Notes: generated by a model not told the origin, from the sequence alone. A DNA stretch of 64,000 bases from Pedobacter frigiditerrae (GCF_004331645.1 NZ_SJSK01000003.1:310301-374300); one strand, 5' to 3'; positions 1 through 10,097 are shown, numbered from the stretch's first letter. Numbers and translations: made by a program.

Positions 1-903
1 TTCCTCTTATTGTTTACCACGTATTTTGCCAAAGCACAAGAGTTTTTGCCGCTGTACCCTGTAAATAAAATTCCAAATTCAAAAGGTACCAAGCGAAAAG
101 ACAGTATTGCCAATGAGAGAGTATACAGAGTGGCTACACCTGGAATGTATTGCTTTTTTCCTGGTACACAAGAAAATAAGGGTGCTGCAGTAGTTATTTG
201 TCCGGGTGGTGGTTACGAACGATTAGCTTATGTGATTAGTGGTACACAGTTAGCTAAATGGTTTAATACGCTGGGTATTTCTGCTTTTGTATTAAACTAT
301 AGGTTGCCAAACGACCCTGATTTAGTAGAACGAGAAAAAGCACCTTTGCAAGATGCACAACGTGCTATAAAAGTAATTCGTAATAATGCCGTTAAATGGG
401 GTATCAAGCCCGATAAAATAGGCATACAGGGTTCGTCTGCTGGTGGGCATTTGGCAAGCTTAGTGGGTACGGCACCGGCCGATATCGTTAAAATAGGCGA
501 CCAGTTAGATACTGTCTCTGCTCTTGCTAATTTCATGATATTGGTTTCTCCTGTAATTGACATGGGCGCATATGCACACAAGGGAAGTAAGAAAAATTTA
601 TTGGGCGAAAACCCTACACCAGAAATCATAAAGCAGTATTCTACTCAATTGCAGGTTACTAAAAATACACCAATGTGTTTTATTGCTGATGCGTTTGATG
701 ATAAAACCGTAGACCCACACAATAGCCTGTTGTTTTATCAAGCGTTGCTAGAAAATAAGGTGACTAGCACTTTGCACGTATTTCCGCAAGGTGGTCACGC
801 TATCGCTTTACGTAATAACCCAGGTTCTACAGAAATGTGGACAAAACTCTGCGAAGAATGGATGGTAGAAATGTCTATTATTCCTTCAACCTTAAAAAAA
901 TAA
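1..903 (+). CDS. Secreted alpha/beta-hydrolase carbohydrate esterase (5' end outside window)
   Basis: Probably removes acetyl or similar ester groups from pectin or xylan side chains in the periplasm. The frame is open from base 1 and begins with a hydrophobic stretch ending FAKAQ, which reads as the tail of a signal peptide, so the true start lies left of the window; the TTG at 10 is not a convincing start. Counting from that TTG, an oxyanion-hole-like CPGGGYE lies near residue 66, the nucleophile elbow GSSAG has Ser143, Asp231 lies in DDKTVDP and His263 in GGHAIAL. That is a complete Ser-Asp-His triad. It ends 18 bases before the GH28 gene and probably shares its transcript. The alpha/beta-hydrolase fold is clear; the exact ester substrate is inferred from context. 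Confidence 0.85.
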   Translation, partial: FLLLFTTYFAKAQEFLPLYPVNKIPNSKGTKRKDSIANERVYRVATPGMYCFFPGTQENKGAAVVICPGGGYERLAYVISGTQLAKWFNTLGISAFVLNYRLPNDPDLVEREKAPLQDAQRAIKVIRNNAVKWGIKPDKIGIQGSSAGGHLASLVGTAPADIVKIGDQLDTVSALANFMILVSPVIDMGAYAHKGSKKNLLGENPTPEIIKQYSTQLQVTKNTPMCFIADAFDDKTVDPHNSLLFYQALLENKVTSTLHVFPQGGHAIALRNNPGSTEMWTKLCEEWMVEMSIIPSTLKK

Positions 904-907
904 CCTT

Positions 908-920
908 CCAAATATTTATA
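908..920 (+). promoter_or_regulatory. PUL leader motif CCAAATATTTATA, copy 1
   Basis: Thirteen bases immediately before the GH28 start. The identical 13-mer recurs at 3118-3130 in the susC leader, and a one-base-shorter form occurs at 15753-15764 before the GH3 gene. Its role is unknown: it could be a protein site, a translation leader element or chance in AT-rich DNA. Confidence 0.35.
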
Positions 921-921
921 G

Positions 922-2565
922 ATGAAAACTACAATTTTTACTGCCTTCATGTTAACTGTTTCTTCGTTGGTTTACGGACAAACAGCTAAAACAAAAACAT
1001 TTTCTTGGAACAACCTTCCTGTAATCAGCAAACCAGTATTTAAGAAGGATACTTTTAATATCGTTAAATATAGTGCAGTTGCAGACGGAATTTATTTAAA
1101 TACTGAAGCTATTAATAACGCCATTAACGATTGCAGCAAAAAAGGTGGTGGTGTGGTGCTTATCCCAGCAGGGCTATGGTTATCTGGACCAATATATTTA
1201 AAAAGCGGAGTGAACTTGCACCTTAAACAAGGAGCACATTTGGTTTTTACAACTGATAAAAGCAAGTATAAAATTGTAGAAGGAGATTATGAAGGGAAAA
1301 GTGCGGCAAGAAATGAATCGCCCATTAATGGAAAAAATCTACAAAACATAGCCATAACAGGTAAAGGTGTTATTGATGGCAGTGGTGATGTATGGCGTGC
1401 TGTTGGTCAAGGGCCACTTACCGCATCGCAATGGAAAGAAAAAATAGCTTCTGGAGGTGTGTTAAGCGATGACGGAAAGACTTGGTATCCGAGCGAACAG
1501 TTTAAGCAAGCGCAAGTAAAAGGCAAAAGCATGCTCATACAGCCAGGAATGGATTTGAGTGCATTTGCTGACATGAAAGATTTCCTTAGACCAAACCTTT
1601 TAGTGCTTAAAAACTGTAAAAAGGTATTAATTGAAGGCATTACCTTTCAAAATTCTCCGGCTTGGTGCCTTCATCCATTGATGTGTGAAGATTTAACTAT
1701 TTCTGGTATTAGGGTTAAAAATCCGCATTATGCGCAAAACGGCGATGGTATTGATATCGAATCATGTACTCGTTTTATCGTAGAAAATAGCGTGTTAGAT
1801 GTGGGAGATGATGCCATTTGCATTAAATCTGGAAAAGATGAAGAGGGTAGGAAAAGAGGCATTCCTTCTGCTCAAGGAATCATTAGGGGTAATCTGGTTT
1901 ATAGCGGCCATGGTGCTGTGGTAATTGGTAGCGAGATGAGTGGAGGTGCGAATAACATCTTTATCGAGAACTGTACTTTTATGGGAACAGATAAGGGTTT
2001 AAGGTTTAAATCGACTAGAGGAAGAGGCGGAGTGGTAGAAAATATTTATGCCAGGAACTTAACAATGAAAGATATTCTTCAAGAAGCTATCTTTTTTGAC
2101 ATGTTTTATTTTGTAAAGTTTGCTACCGACGGCAAACGTGATGAAACGCCTGTAGTGAATGAAGGAACCCCAATATTCCGTAACATGGTTTTCGATAACA
2201 TCATTTGCAACGGCGCTAAGATTGCGGTTTTTATAAGGGGTTTGTCTGAAATGAATGTGCAAAATATTACGCTTAGCAACTCTACCATCGCTGCCGATAA
2301 GGGTGTTGAATTGACGGATGCCACTCAGATTAAATTTGATAATGTTCGTTTCGTTGTTAAAAATCAGGTGCCAGTTTTCTCACTTACTGGCAGTAAGGAT
2401 ATCAGTATAAATAAGGTGCAATATAACAATGGCCTTCCTAGTTTATTGCAGGTAAATGGAGTAGGGAATGAGCGCATTCAAGTTCAGGGTACGGATTTAA
2501 AATCTACAGGTAAAACGCTTGAACTTAAAGGGGGTGCTAGTGAGAGTGCGGTTATTTATAAGTAG
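922..2565 (+). CDS. Glycoside hydrolase family 28 polygalacturonase
   Basis: Hydrolyses alpha-1,4 bonds in polygalacturonan by an inverting mechanism and is expected in the periplasm or outside the cell. The 547-residue protein starts with a signal peptide ending VYGQ. The four GH28 signatures are present in order: NGDGID (273-278), GDD (295-297), GHG (329-331) and RFK in place of RIK (361-363). The aspartates of the first two motifs are the expected catalytic residues. The N-terminal third contains the pectate-lyase-like entry domain usual in bacterial members. It follows the esterase closely, and a 13-base motif CCAAATATTTATA sits directly before its ATG, as it does before susC. Confidence 0.95.
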   Translation: MKTTIFTAFMLTVSSLVYGQTAKTKTFSWNNLPVISKPVFKKDTFNIVKYSAVADGIYLNTEAINNAINDCSKKGGGVVLIPAGLWLSGPIYLKSGVNLHLKQGAHLVFTTDKSKYKIVEGDYEGKSAARNESPINGKNLQNIAITGKGVIDGSGDVWRAVGQGPLTASQWKEKIASGGVLSDDGKTWYPSEQFKQAQVKGKSMLIQPGMDLSAFADMKDFLRPNLLVLKNCKKVLIEGITFQNSPAWCLHPLMCEDLTISGIRVKNPHYAQNGDGIDIESCTRFIVENSVLDVGDDAICIKSGKDEEGRKRGIPSAQGIIRGNLVYSGHGAVVIGSEMSGGANNIFIENCTFMGTDKGLRFKSTRGRGGVVENIYARNLTMKDILQEAIFFDMFYFVKFATDGKRDETPVVNEGTPIFRNMVFDNIICNGAKIAVFIRGLSEMNVQNITLSNSTIAADKGVELTDATQIKFDNVRFVVKNQVPVFSLTGSKDISINKVQYNNGLPSLLQVNGVGNERIQVQGTDLKSTGKTLELKGGASESAVIYK

Positions 2566-3041
2566 TAAGTTTTCTTGTTAAGTATATAATTACCGTTACT
2601 TCGAACTCAATTCTTCATTGAGGAGAAGTCTCTATTTTTCTTGGACACTGAATTAGCCTGTGCGATGCTGAGGTCAGTAGTTTATTGGCGAACAGATATC
2701 TCCTCGCTCCCGATAAGGGAGGTATCGTAAAGCACTACGAATAGCTCTTCCTGCCTTCCAAAGCATTAGGATTGCCAGTCAAGCTGGCAATGACGCCGTA
2801 TATTTTCAAAAAACTGCAATTAGCTATTCTGCGTTGCAAAGCAATAGGATTACCTTCTGATAGTTAGCGGACGAGTTGGCAATGACGCCCATATTTACTG
2901 AAAATCACTGCTATTTTAGCTAATCACGCTAAAAAATGCAATATTAATGCAATCGGTTGAACGTAGCGTTAAATGCGCTTCTAAATCAATATTTGAACCT
3001 ATTATATCAATTAGTGAACCCTCATTTATGGTGCCATGAAC

Positions 3042-3049
3042 TAAGTTTG
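3042..3049 (+). promoter_or_regulatory. Candidate susC promoter -7 box TAAGTTTG
   Basis: Matches the Bacteroidota housekeeping -7 consensus TAnnTTTG, about 140 bases before the susC ATG. I do not see a convincing TTTG -33 box at the usual spacing, so this is a weak call. Confidence 0.3.
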
Positions 3050-3117
3050 TATGGTATCTAAATCATTCATCCCGAAATTCAAGCGCAAGAATTAAAAGGA
3101 TGACCAAGATACAATAA

Positions 3118-3130
3118 CCAAATATTTATA
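3118..3130 (+). promoter_or_regulatory. PUL leader motif CCAAATATTTATA, copy 2
   Basis: Identical to the 13-mer at 908-920. It lies 57 bases before the susC ATG and is preceded by CAATAA, as is the related copy before the GH3 gene at 15753. Confidence 0.35.
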
Positions 3131-3187
3131 ATCGGTCACTTGTGGAAGCCAAAACCACAAATGGTCAAGAAAAACAACCAACCAAAT

Positions 3188-6100
3188 ATGAAAAAAATTT
3201 TACTTCAAACACTGTTGCTGTTGTGCTGTTGTGCGTCTGTATGGGCCCAAACTCGAACGGTAACAGGAAAGGTGGTCGACAAAGATGATCAAATCCTGGT
3301 CGGCGTAACCATTACCATTAAAGGCACTCAAACCCAAGTTATCACAGATGCCGGTGGAAAATTCAAGATCAACATCCCAACAACAGGCAATACCACATTG
3401 GTTGCAAGTTACATTGGCTCTAAATCTGTAGAGCTTAGTGTTGGCGACAAAAAAGAACTTCTTTTTGAAATGAACCAAGATGATGAAAGTACACTTGCCG
3501 AAGTTCAAGTGATTAACATTGGTTATGGCAAAGTCTCAAAAGACGCCATCACTGGAGCGGTATCGTCAGTAAGCGCCAAAGACTTAAAAGATTTCCCCGT
3601 AGCAACAGCAGCCGAAGCCCTTGCCGGAAAATTAGCTGGTGTTTCTGTGGTTACTTCAGAAGGAAAACCAGGTGCTGAGATTACGGTACGTGTAAGAGCG
3701 GGTAGTTCTATTACGCAAGACAACTCTCCACTATACATTGTAGATGGTGTACAACTAGAAAATGCGCTTTCAGTTGTATCTCCACAAGAGATTGAGTCGA
3801 TAGATGTATTAAAAGATGTGGCCTCTACCGCAATTTATGGTGCAAGGGGTGCTAACGGTGTTGTTTTAATCACTACTAAATCGGGTAGAAACTCGCGTAC
3901 TGTTGTTTCTTTAAGTAGCTATGCTGGTGTTCGTCAGATTACCAATGTGTTAGACGTAATGAAACCTTATGATTATGTGATGTATCAATACCAACTTTAT
4001 AATGGTAGCATAGCCGATAGAGAAGCGTTTGTAAAGAGATTTGGTGCTTACTCAGATTTAGATATTTATAAAAATGTTCCTTTTACAGATTGGCAAGATA
4101 GGGTATTTGGTCGTGAGGCTTTTTCTCATACAGAAAACATGACCATCAATGGAGGTACAAAAACTTCGAGTTACAACTTAAACGTTAATAACTACAAAGA
4201 AGATGGTATCATGCTCAACTCAGGAGCTGCTCGTACTTTTGTTTCTTTCCGTTTTGATAACTCTAGTTCTGATAAGTTTCGTTTTGGCTTTAATGCTAGG
4301 TATAGCCGTCAGAAGGTGTACGGTGCAGGAACATCCAATACGGGTAGCCAAAGTAACAACAGCTTAAGAAACGGCGTACGTTACCGTCCTTATGATGAAC
4401 CGGGTCAAAGCACAGATATTGATGAGTTCGATCCAGACTATGCTAACTTAACTAATTTAACAAGTCCAGTTTTAAGTGCCTATTCGGTTACTAAAAACGA
4501 TTACAATAATCAATTGGTTACCAGTGGGAATGCTCAGTTTACACCAATTAAAGGGTTAACTATTAAATCTCTTTTTGGGGTTACCAATGCCGAACGTAGA
4601 ACAGATCAATTTAATAGTGCGGTTACGGGTATTGCAAGGCAAAATGCTAATTTACCTGTAGTAAATTTAAGTAATGCCTCTACACTTACTTTAATCAACA
4701 CCAATACTGTTACCTATGATTTTGTCTTAGGTAAATCACATAAAATAGGTTTGTTAGCTGGTCAGGAAATTAACCAAAGTAGAACACGTAATGCAGCAAG
4801 TACCACGAAGTGGTTGCCAGTAGATTTAACAGCAGAACAAGCTTTTGCAGGTATACAAAAAGCAACACCACCAACTGGAGGTGTGCAAGATGCCCCAACT
4901 ACTTCAGAAGGTCAGAACAGGCTTTTCTCTTTGTTTGGTCGTGCTTCTTACAACTACAAAGGAAAGTACCTTGCTTCATTTATTGTTCGTAATGATGCAT
5001 CTTCTCTTTTTGCCCCAGAAAATCGCAATGCGCTGTTCCCTTCAGGGCAATTGGCTTGGCGTTTAAGTGAAGAAGAGTTCATGAAAAACCTTGATCTTAA
5101 ATGGTTGGGTAGTGCAAAAATTAGAGCTAGTTATGGTGCAGGTGGAAATAACCGTATTGCAACTGATCTTTGGAAAGTATTGTACTTAGGAGGAAGTAAT
5201 TATGGTTATGCAATTGACGAATCTGTAACGCCAGGTTTTGCCCCAAATGCATTGGCTAATCCAAACATTAGATGGGAAACTACAGTGTCAAGAAACCTTG
5301 GATTAGACCTTGCTTTTTTCAATAGCAGGCTTAATGCGACTTTAGATATCTATAACAACACAACAGACGATCTCTTATTATTAGCGAAAGTTCCAGTTAC
5401 TTCTGGGTGGACAGATCAACAACAGAATATTGGTAAAACCTCAAATAAAGGTATAGAATTGCAATTAAGTGGTGTGGTGGCTAATACCAAAAACTTTAGC
5501 TATAATATTAATTTCAATATTTACACCAACAAAAACAGGATTGTTAGTTTAGGTAACGACCAGTATGGTAATCCTAACAGTTCTTACGCTGTTGCATCGG
5601 GCGGAATTAATGGCTTCGATTTCTTAGCACAAGTGGGTGGGCCAATTGGCCAGTTTTATGGATATGTTAGTGATGGTCGTTATGAATTAAGTGATTTCGA
5701 CGTCACCTTTAATGCCACGGCAAATACTTACTCGTACGTTCTAAAAGCTGGTATTCCGAGTGCTAGGGCAATTGCACTGGGTAATAGAGACCCACAACCT
5801 GGAGACATGAAATTGAAAAAACTGACAGGAAATCCTGGTGATCCCATTTCTACAGATGACAGAACCGTATTAGGTAATGCGTTTCCAAAGTTTGCCGGTG
5901 GTATTAATCAACAGTTTAGCTACAAAAACTTTGATGCCAGTGTTTTCATGAACTTCTCGGTTGGTAATAAAACTTACAATGCCAACAAAACTGAGTTTAC
6001 TGGGCAATATCTTTATAAAGACAACAACATGTTAGCTGTAGTGGCCAATCGTTGGAAATCTTTTGATGACAATGGAAACAGGGTTACTGACCCTACACAA

Positions 6101-6427
6101 CTAGCTGCAATGAATCAAAATACAACGTTTTGGACGCCAGCAGGAGGTCAATATATTTTAACTTCTTATGCAATTGAAGATGGATCTTTCCTTCGTGTAA
6201 GTAACATCACCCTTGGTTATTCGCTTCCTCAATCTTTATTGAGTAAAACGAAAGTGTTCTCAAAATTCAGAATTTACGCTACAGTTAACAACTTGTATAC
6301 TTTCACAAAATATACTGGTTACGATCCAGAAGCGAATACTCGTAGAGGGCCATTAACTCCAGGAGTAGATTATGCAGCTTATCCTAGAAGCCGTTATGTA
6401 TTGGCAGGTCTAGATATCAGTTTTTAA
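3188..6427 (+). CDS. SusC/RagA family TonB-linked outer membrane transporter
   Basis: Outer-membrane importer for oligosaccharides, here probably pectin fragments, working with the SusD lipoprotein encoded next. The frame extends upstream to a TTG at 3140, but the ATG at 3188 begins a proper signal peptide ending SVWAQ (residues 1-21), so I use 3188 (1079 residues). A carboxypeptidase-regulatory-like domain covers roughly 23-100 (start RTVTGKVVDKDD). The TonB plug follows, with the motif NIGYGKVSKDAITGAVSSV, then a long beta-barrel ending in phenylalanine (AGLDISF). Length and layout are normal for SusC. The family assignment is firm; the substrate is inferred from the GH28 and PL1 neighbours. 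Confidence 0.95.
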   Translation: MKKILLQTLLLLCCCASVWAQTRTVTGKVVDKDDQILVGVTITIKGTQTQVITDAGGKFKINIPTTGNTTLVASYIGSKSVELSVGDKKELLFEMNQDDESTLAEVQVINIGYGKVSKDAITGAVSSVSAKDLKDFPVATAAEALAGKLAGVSVVTSEGKPGAEITVRVRAGSSITQDNSPLYIVDGVQLENALSVVSPQEIESIDVLKDVASTAIYGARGANGVVLITTKSGRNSRTVVSLSSYAGVRQITNVLDVMKPYDYVMYQYQLYNGSIADREAFVKRFGAYSDLDIYKNVPFTDWQDRVFGREAFSHTENMTINGGTKTSSYNLNVNNYKEDGIMLNSGAARTFVSFRFDNSSSDKFRFGFNARYSRQKVYGAGTSNTGSQSNNSLRNGVRYRPYDEPGQSTDIDEFDPDYANLTNLTSPVLSAYSVTKNDYNNQLVTSGNAQFTPIKGLTIKSLFGVTNAERRTDQFNSAVTGIARQNANLPVVNLSNASTLTLINTNTVTYDFVLGKSHKIGLLAGQEINQSRTRNAASTTKWLPVDLTAEQAFAGIQKATPPTGGVQDAPTTSEGQNRLFSLFGRASYNYKGKYLASFIVRNDASSLFAPENRNALFPSGQLAWRLSEEEFMKNLDLKWLGSAKIRASYGAGGNNRIATDLWKVLYLGGSNYGYAIDESVTPGFAPNALANPNIRWETTVSRNLGLDLAFFNSRLNATLDIYNNTTDDLLLLAKVPVTSGWTDQQQNIGKTSNKGIELQLSGVVANTKNFSYNINFNIYTNKNRIVSLGNDQYGNPNSSYAVASGGINGFDFLAQVGGPIGQFYGYVSDGRYELSDFDVTFNATANTYSYVLKAGIPSARAIALGNRDPQPGDMKLKKLTGNPGDPISTDDRTVLGNAFPKFAGGINQQFSYKNFDASVFMNFSVGNKTYNANKTEFTGQYLYKDNNMLAVVANRWKSFDDNGNRVTDPTQLAAMNQNTTFWTPAGGQYILTSYAIEDGSFLRVSNITLGYSLPQSLLSKTKVFSKFRIYATVNNLYTFTKYTGYDPEANTRRGPLTPGVDYAAYPRSRYVLAGLDISF

Positions 6428-6445
6428 CCATTAGCTCATTTGAAA

Positions 6446-8272
6446 ATGAAATCAACATATAAAAAATCAATCGTACTGTTAAGCATAGGGGCTTTTATCC
6501 TTGCTGGTAGTTCGTGTAAAAAATATTTAGATATTGAAAACCCTTCAACTATCTCACAAGAAGTAGCCTTTGAAAGCACCTCATATGCAAATACTGCCCT
6601 TATTGGGGTATATAACCTCTTACCTGGAGACAATGGCTTAACCAAGGAAGGTACCATCTGGTCCTTATCAACAGACGATTTTAAGACTTCTGGAAGTTAT
6701 AGCCCCGAAGACCGCAGAGGTATCAGCATGCACTTAGCCAGTAGTGCAAATGGCGAGCTTTTAGGAGCGTTTAACCAGCTTTATACAGGAATAGAAAGAG
6801 CAAACATCTGTATCAAAGGCATTAATAATTCGCCTATTTATGTTAATGCTGGCGCTAGTAAAGCAACAATGGGTAAGTATCTAGGAGAGGCGATGACATT
6901 AAGGGCATTATTCTATTTTACCTTGGTAAGAAACTGGGGTAGTGTTGTTGCACAATGGGAACCTTCTCTTGATGTGAAAGAATTAGATGCTCCGGTTACA
7001 GCAGGAACAGCTATCCTTGATAGACTATTAGCAGACCTAAAACTAGCAGAGGATTTAGTGCCTTGGCGTAGCGAGTCTGGTTATGGCAGCACAAGATGGA
7101 CTAAAGGAGCCGTTAAAGCCCTTAGAGCTAGGATAGCGCTTTTCCGTGGGGGTTACATGATGGATAAAGAAAGTCATACCATGGTGCGCAGTGCTGATTA
7201 TAAAAAATACTATCAAATTGCTTTGGATGAATGTAAAGACATCATGGCTAAAAGAGGAGAGCATAACCTTAATCCAGTGTATGAGAATGTATTTAAATCA
7301 TTGCATACCAGTACACGTTTTGATCCAACCTACGAGCTGATGTTTGAAGTTGGTGCTTTTGGTGCTGGCTCAAGAACAGATACCAAACTTGGCTACTACG
7401 ACGGAATGAGATTTAATGCTTCTTCGCGTTTTGGTGGCACAGGCGGTGGTGTTACTGCCATTGCAACTTACTTCTATGAATTTGATCAGTTAGGAGATTG
7501 CCGTAGAGATGTAACAATTGGGTCTTATGAAATTGATGCAAACTCTCAGAAAGTAATGAATACGCTTAATAACATGACTGATGCGAAATTTAGAAGGTCA
7601 TGGACCAATATCGCTGGTACAACACAAACCCTAGCGGTAAACTGGCCGGTGCTTCGCTTTGCAGATGTATTATTGATGTTTGCAGAAGCAGATAATGAAT
7701 TGAATAGTGGCCCTTCTGCTGCAGCGCAAGCCGCACTCTTAGAGGTAAGAAGTCGTGCTTTTGTGGGTTTTGAAAGCCGTATACCTATAATGCCTACAGA
7801 TTATGCTGGCTTTTTTGATGCCATCGTTAAAGAACGTTTGTTAGAGTTTGGTGGAGAAGCAGTTCGTAAATATGACTTGATCAGATGGAATATCATGGGC
7901 GCTAAGTTCGCAGAAGTTCGTATTAAGCTTCGTCAGTTGATGAGCGGTGAAGGTGCTTATGTAAATGTGCCTAAATATGTTTATGCAAAACCGGCAGTTT
8001 ATAATGTAATACCTTCTCAACAAGAGTTTAACACGTTAGATACTTACGGAGGTTCTCCTTCTGTTACCTTATTTCAACCAGGATTAGGTACATCAGGTGC
8101 GCCAACGGGTTATACCACCAAAAATTGGAGAGCATCAATTAACGAAGAGTACATCACGGGAAAATCATCAGGTTTTGCTACCTATTTTGAATCAAATAGA
8201 GCAGAAGTATTTCCTTTCCATAACGATGTAAGGCTCTACAATACTAAAATTGTTCAGAACTATGGCTATTAA
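6446..8272 (+). CDS. SusD/RagB family glycan-binding lipoprotein
   Basis: Surface lipoprotein that captures oligosaccharides and closes over SusC. The ATG at 6446 is chosen over an upstream TTG at 6440; the 608-residue product has a lipobox ending LAGSSC with Cys24 as the lipidated residue. The sequence CKKYLDIENPSTISQEVAF just after it is typical of the SusD N-terminus, and the C-terminal half carries the RagB/SusD pattern including ERLLEFGGEAVRKYDLIRW. It starts 18 bases after susC. The pair is a hallmark of polysaccharide utilisation loci. Confidence 0.95.
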   Translation: MKSTYKKSIVLLSIGAFILAGSSCKKYLDIENPSTISQEVAFESTSYANTALIGVYNLLPGDNGLTKEGTIWSLSTDDFKTSGSYSPEDRRGISMHLASSANGELLGAFNQLYTGIERANICIKGINNSPIYVNAGASKATMGKYLGEAMTLRALFYFTLVRNWGSVVAQWEPSLDVKELDAPVTAGTAILDRLLADLKLAEDLVPWRSESGYGSTRWTKGAVKALRARIALFRGGYMMDKESHTMVRSADYKKYYQIALDECKDIMAKRGEHNLNPVYENVFKSLHTSTRFDPTYELMFEVGAFGAGSRTDTKLGYYDGMRFNASSRFGGTGGGVTAIATYFYEFDQLGDCRRDVTIGSYEIDANSQKVMNTLNNMTDAKFRRSWTNIAGTTQTLAVNWPVLRFADVLLMFAEADNELNSGPSAAAQAALLEVRSRAFVGFESRIPIMPTDYAGFFDAIVKERLLEFGGEAVRKYDLIRWNIMGAKFAEVRIKLRQLMSGEGAYVNVPKYVYAKPAVYNVIPSQQEFNTLDTYGGSPSVTLFQPGLGTSGAPTGYTTKNWRASINEEYITGKSSGFATYFESNRAEVFPFHNDVRLYNTKIVQNYGY

Positions 8273-8282
8273 ACCTATCAAC

Positions 8283-9923
8283 ATGAAAACAACAAAATTT
8301 TCATTAAAAGCAGTATTACCGATAATGGTCATGTTGTTTACCATACTGGCTTGCCAGAAAGAAGATCCAAATGAAGGACTAGCGGCACCTCGCTTGTTTA
8401 AACCGGGAGCTATATCAATTAAAACAGATCAAACTTCTGCAAAATTAACTTGGGCAGCACCAATTTTAAGTTCAAATCTTAAACTTTCTTATTTAACAGA
8501 ATTCTCTCAGGATACTACTTTTGCCACTACAGAATTTGCTGTTAAAACAGATACAATGGGCGTTACCGTAACCGATGAGAAACTAACCGTTCGTAAAAAG
8601 TATTATGCTCGTGTTAAGGCATTGGCTACGGCAGATCAGCCTGAATCTCAATGGCAAAGAAGTAATGGTTTTACCGTAACAGGTGAGCAATTGTTTTTAC
8701 CGGTTCGCGAATTGGAAATCATGGAGACTCAAATCACCGTTCGTTGGAAACCTACTGTTGGATTAGATAAAATCACTTTAACACCTACCACGGGTGCTCC
8801 AATTGTGGTTAGCCTTTCGGTAGCAGATGCATTGGCTGGCGTAAAAGTAATTACTGGCCTAACACCAGATGTAAAGTACAGTACAGAGCTATTTCTTGGG
8901 GCAAAAAGCAAAGGATTATTGGAGATTTCTACACTGGCAGTAACCGTTTATTCGGTTATCCTTAATTCAGGTGCCGACTTGGTTGCCGCAATTAATTCAG
9001 CTGCCAACAATTCCATAATAGGTCTTAATCCGGGTACATATAGCGCTGGTTCGGCAGTATTTACGCTCTTGCAAAAATCGGTTACCTTAAAATCTACTTC
9101 TGGCAACCCATTAAACACCAAGGTTAATTTTAGGGAGTTTACCTTAAGAGGAACTGGCGCCGGCATCAGCCTTGATGGTATAGAATTAGATGGAACAGCT
9201 TCTGGGTCATTGTATTTCATTAATCCAACAGGTGTTGCTGCAGATGCAGAAAAGGCAGATTTTGCAAATGTGAAAATCAATAACTGTATTATTCATGGTG
9301 CAACCACAAGTTTCATGAGAGCAAATAGGGGGGCTGCAGCAAGTGATTATAAGATGGACCAAATTGTAGTAAAAAACACTATTGTATATGATATGGCTTC
9401 TACACTGGGTTATACATTTTTCCACTTAGACAAGTTGCAATTTAATTCGCTTACGGTAACCAAATCTACCTTTTACAATATCGGTAGGGCTTTTTTAACT
9501 TGTTCTACCGTAATTGCAAGTACGCCTCCAACCATTACCGTAGATTATTGCACCTTGAATAATTTTGGTGCAAGTAACAATTATATTTTCATGGATGCCA
9601 ATGCCAACCCGGTTAAGTTTGCTATGACAAATAGCATTATAGCCAATGTGCCAAGACCAGCTGGTACTGTAAATGGTGTGGTCATGAGGGCGAACGGAGC
9701 AGGCACAACAATGGTGTTTAGTTATAACAATACGTTTAATTTTACCAATGGAACAGGTACTGCGCTTACATTGCCAACTACCAATACTTCTCAAGCGGGT
9801 AATCTGGCTATAGTTTTAGATTGGACAGCAACAACGAATGTTTTTACACTTCCTGTTAATTCCCCTTTAAGGACTGCAAGTAGTGCAAGTGCACCAATAG
9901 GCGATCCAAGATGGACCTATTAA
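8283..9923 (+). CDS. Surface lipoprotein: FN3-like modules plus DUF4957/DUF5123-type beta-helix
   Basis: Probable surface glycan-binding or pectin-processing accessory of the SusCD system. The ATG at 8283 gives 546 residues with lipobox TILAC and Cys24; an earlier TTG at 8250 would overlap the susD end and lacks a signal. Two fibronectin-III-like segments cover about 45-130 and 145-225, with TSAKLTWAAP in the first. The rest has short repeats typical of a right-handed beta-helix, beginning near VILNSGADLVAAINSAANN, a pattern used by DUF4957/DUF5123 proteins next to SusD in pectin loci. I see no clear lyase catalytic set, so I favour binding over catalysis. It starts 10 bases after susD and is followed by a strong terminator. 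Confidence 0.75.
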   Translation: MKTTKFSLKAVLPIMVMLFTILACQKEDPNEGLAAPRLFKPGAISIKTDQTSAKLTWAAPILSSNLKLSYLTEFSQDTTFATTEFAVKTDTMGVTVTDEKLTVRKKYYARVKALATADQPESQWQRSNGFTVTGEQLFLPVRELEIMETQITVRWKPTVGLDKITLTPTTGAPIVVSLSVADALAGVKVITGLTPDVKYSTELFLGAKSKGLLEISTLAVTVYSVILNSGADLVAAINSAANNSIIGLNPGTYSAGSAVFTLLQKSVTLKSTSGNPLNTKVNFREFTLRGTGAGISLDGIELDGTASGSLYFINPTGVAADAEKADFANVKINNCIIHGATTSFMRANRGAAASDYKMDQIVVKNTIVYDMASTLGYTFFHLDKLQFNSLTVTKSTFYNIGRAFLTCSTVIASTPPTITVDYCTLNNFGASNNYIFMDANANPVKFAMTNSIIANVPRPAGTVNGVVMRANGAGTTMVFSYNNTFNFTNGTGTALTLPTTNTSQAGNLAIVLDWTATTNVFTLPVNSPLRTASSASAPIGDPRWTY

Positions 9924-9927
9924 AATA

Positions 9928-9970
9928 ATAATAAGATTAGGCTCGGCCGATGTTGAGCCTATCTTATTAT
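9928..9970 (+). terminator. Terminator closing the SusCD operon
   Basis: Long inverted repeat: the left arm at 9928-9944 pairs with 9955-9970 apart from one bulged T, with a 10-base loop. AT-rich flanks on both sides could let it work in both directions. It separates the transport genes from the regulator genes. Confidence 0.8.
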
Positions 9971-10052
9971 AAAAATTGTAGACAAGAACTCATAAAAACC
10001 TATCTATTAAGGATGGGTTTATTAATTTTGGACTAATAAACCTTTAGTGGCA

Positions 10053-10097
10053 CGTCATGCTCAGCTTGTCCCGATAGCTATCGGGAGGGCATCCTAA
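10053..10097. repeat. Solo half of the dispersed palindromic repeat
   Basis: These 45 bases are the exact reverse complement of the 3' half of copies 3 and 4 in the array at 27554-27784, including the nested palindrome CCCGATAGCTATCGGG. The rest of 9971-10239 holds no gene that I can see. Confidence 0.8.

Larger units (their letters stand above)
2566..3187. repeat. Intergenic region with two degenerate palindromic repeats and the susC leader
   Basis: No gene is visible here. Two copies of a dispersed element lie at about 2685-2795 and 2820-2887. Both end in GGCAATGACG, and the first carries the arm GATTGCCAGTCAAGCTGGCA. Related copies occur at 10053, 20035-20522, 24169 and 27338-27808. Towards susC there is a candidate -7 box at 3042-3049 and the leader motif at 3118-3130. 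Confidence 0.7.

Noticed and set aside
3140-3187. Longer SusC N-terminus from TTG 3140
   Set aside because: It would place 16 polar and charged residues before a perfect signal peptide; the ATG at 3188 is better.
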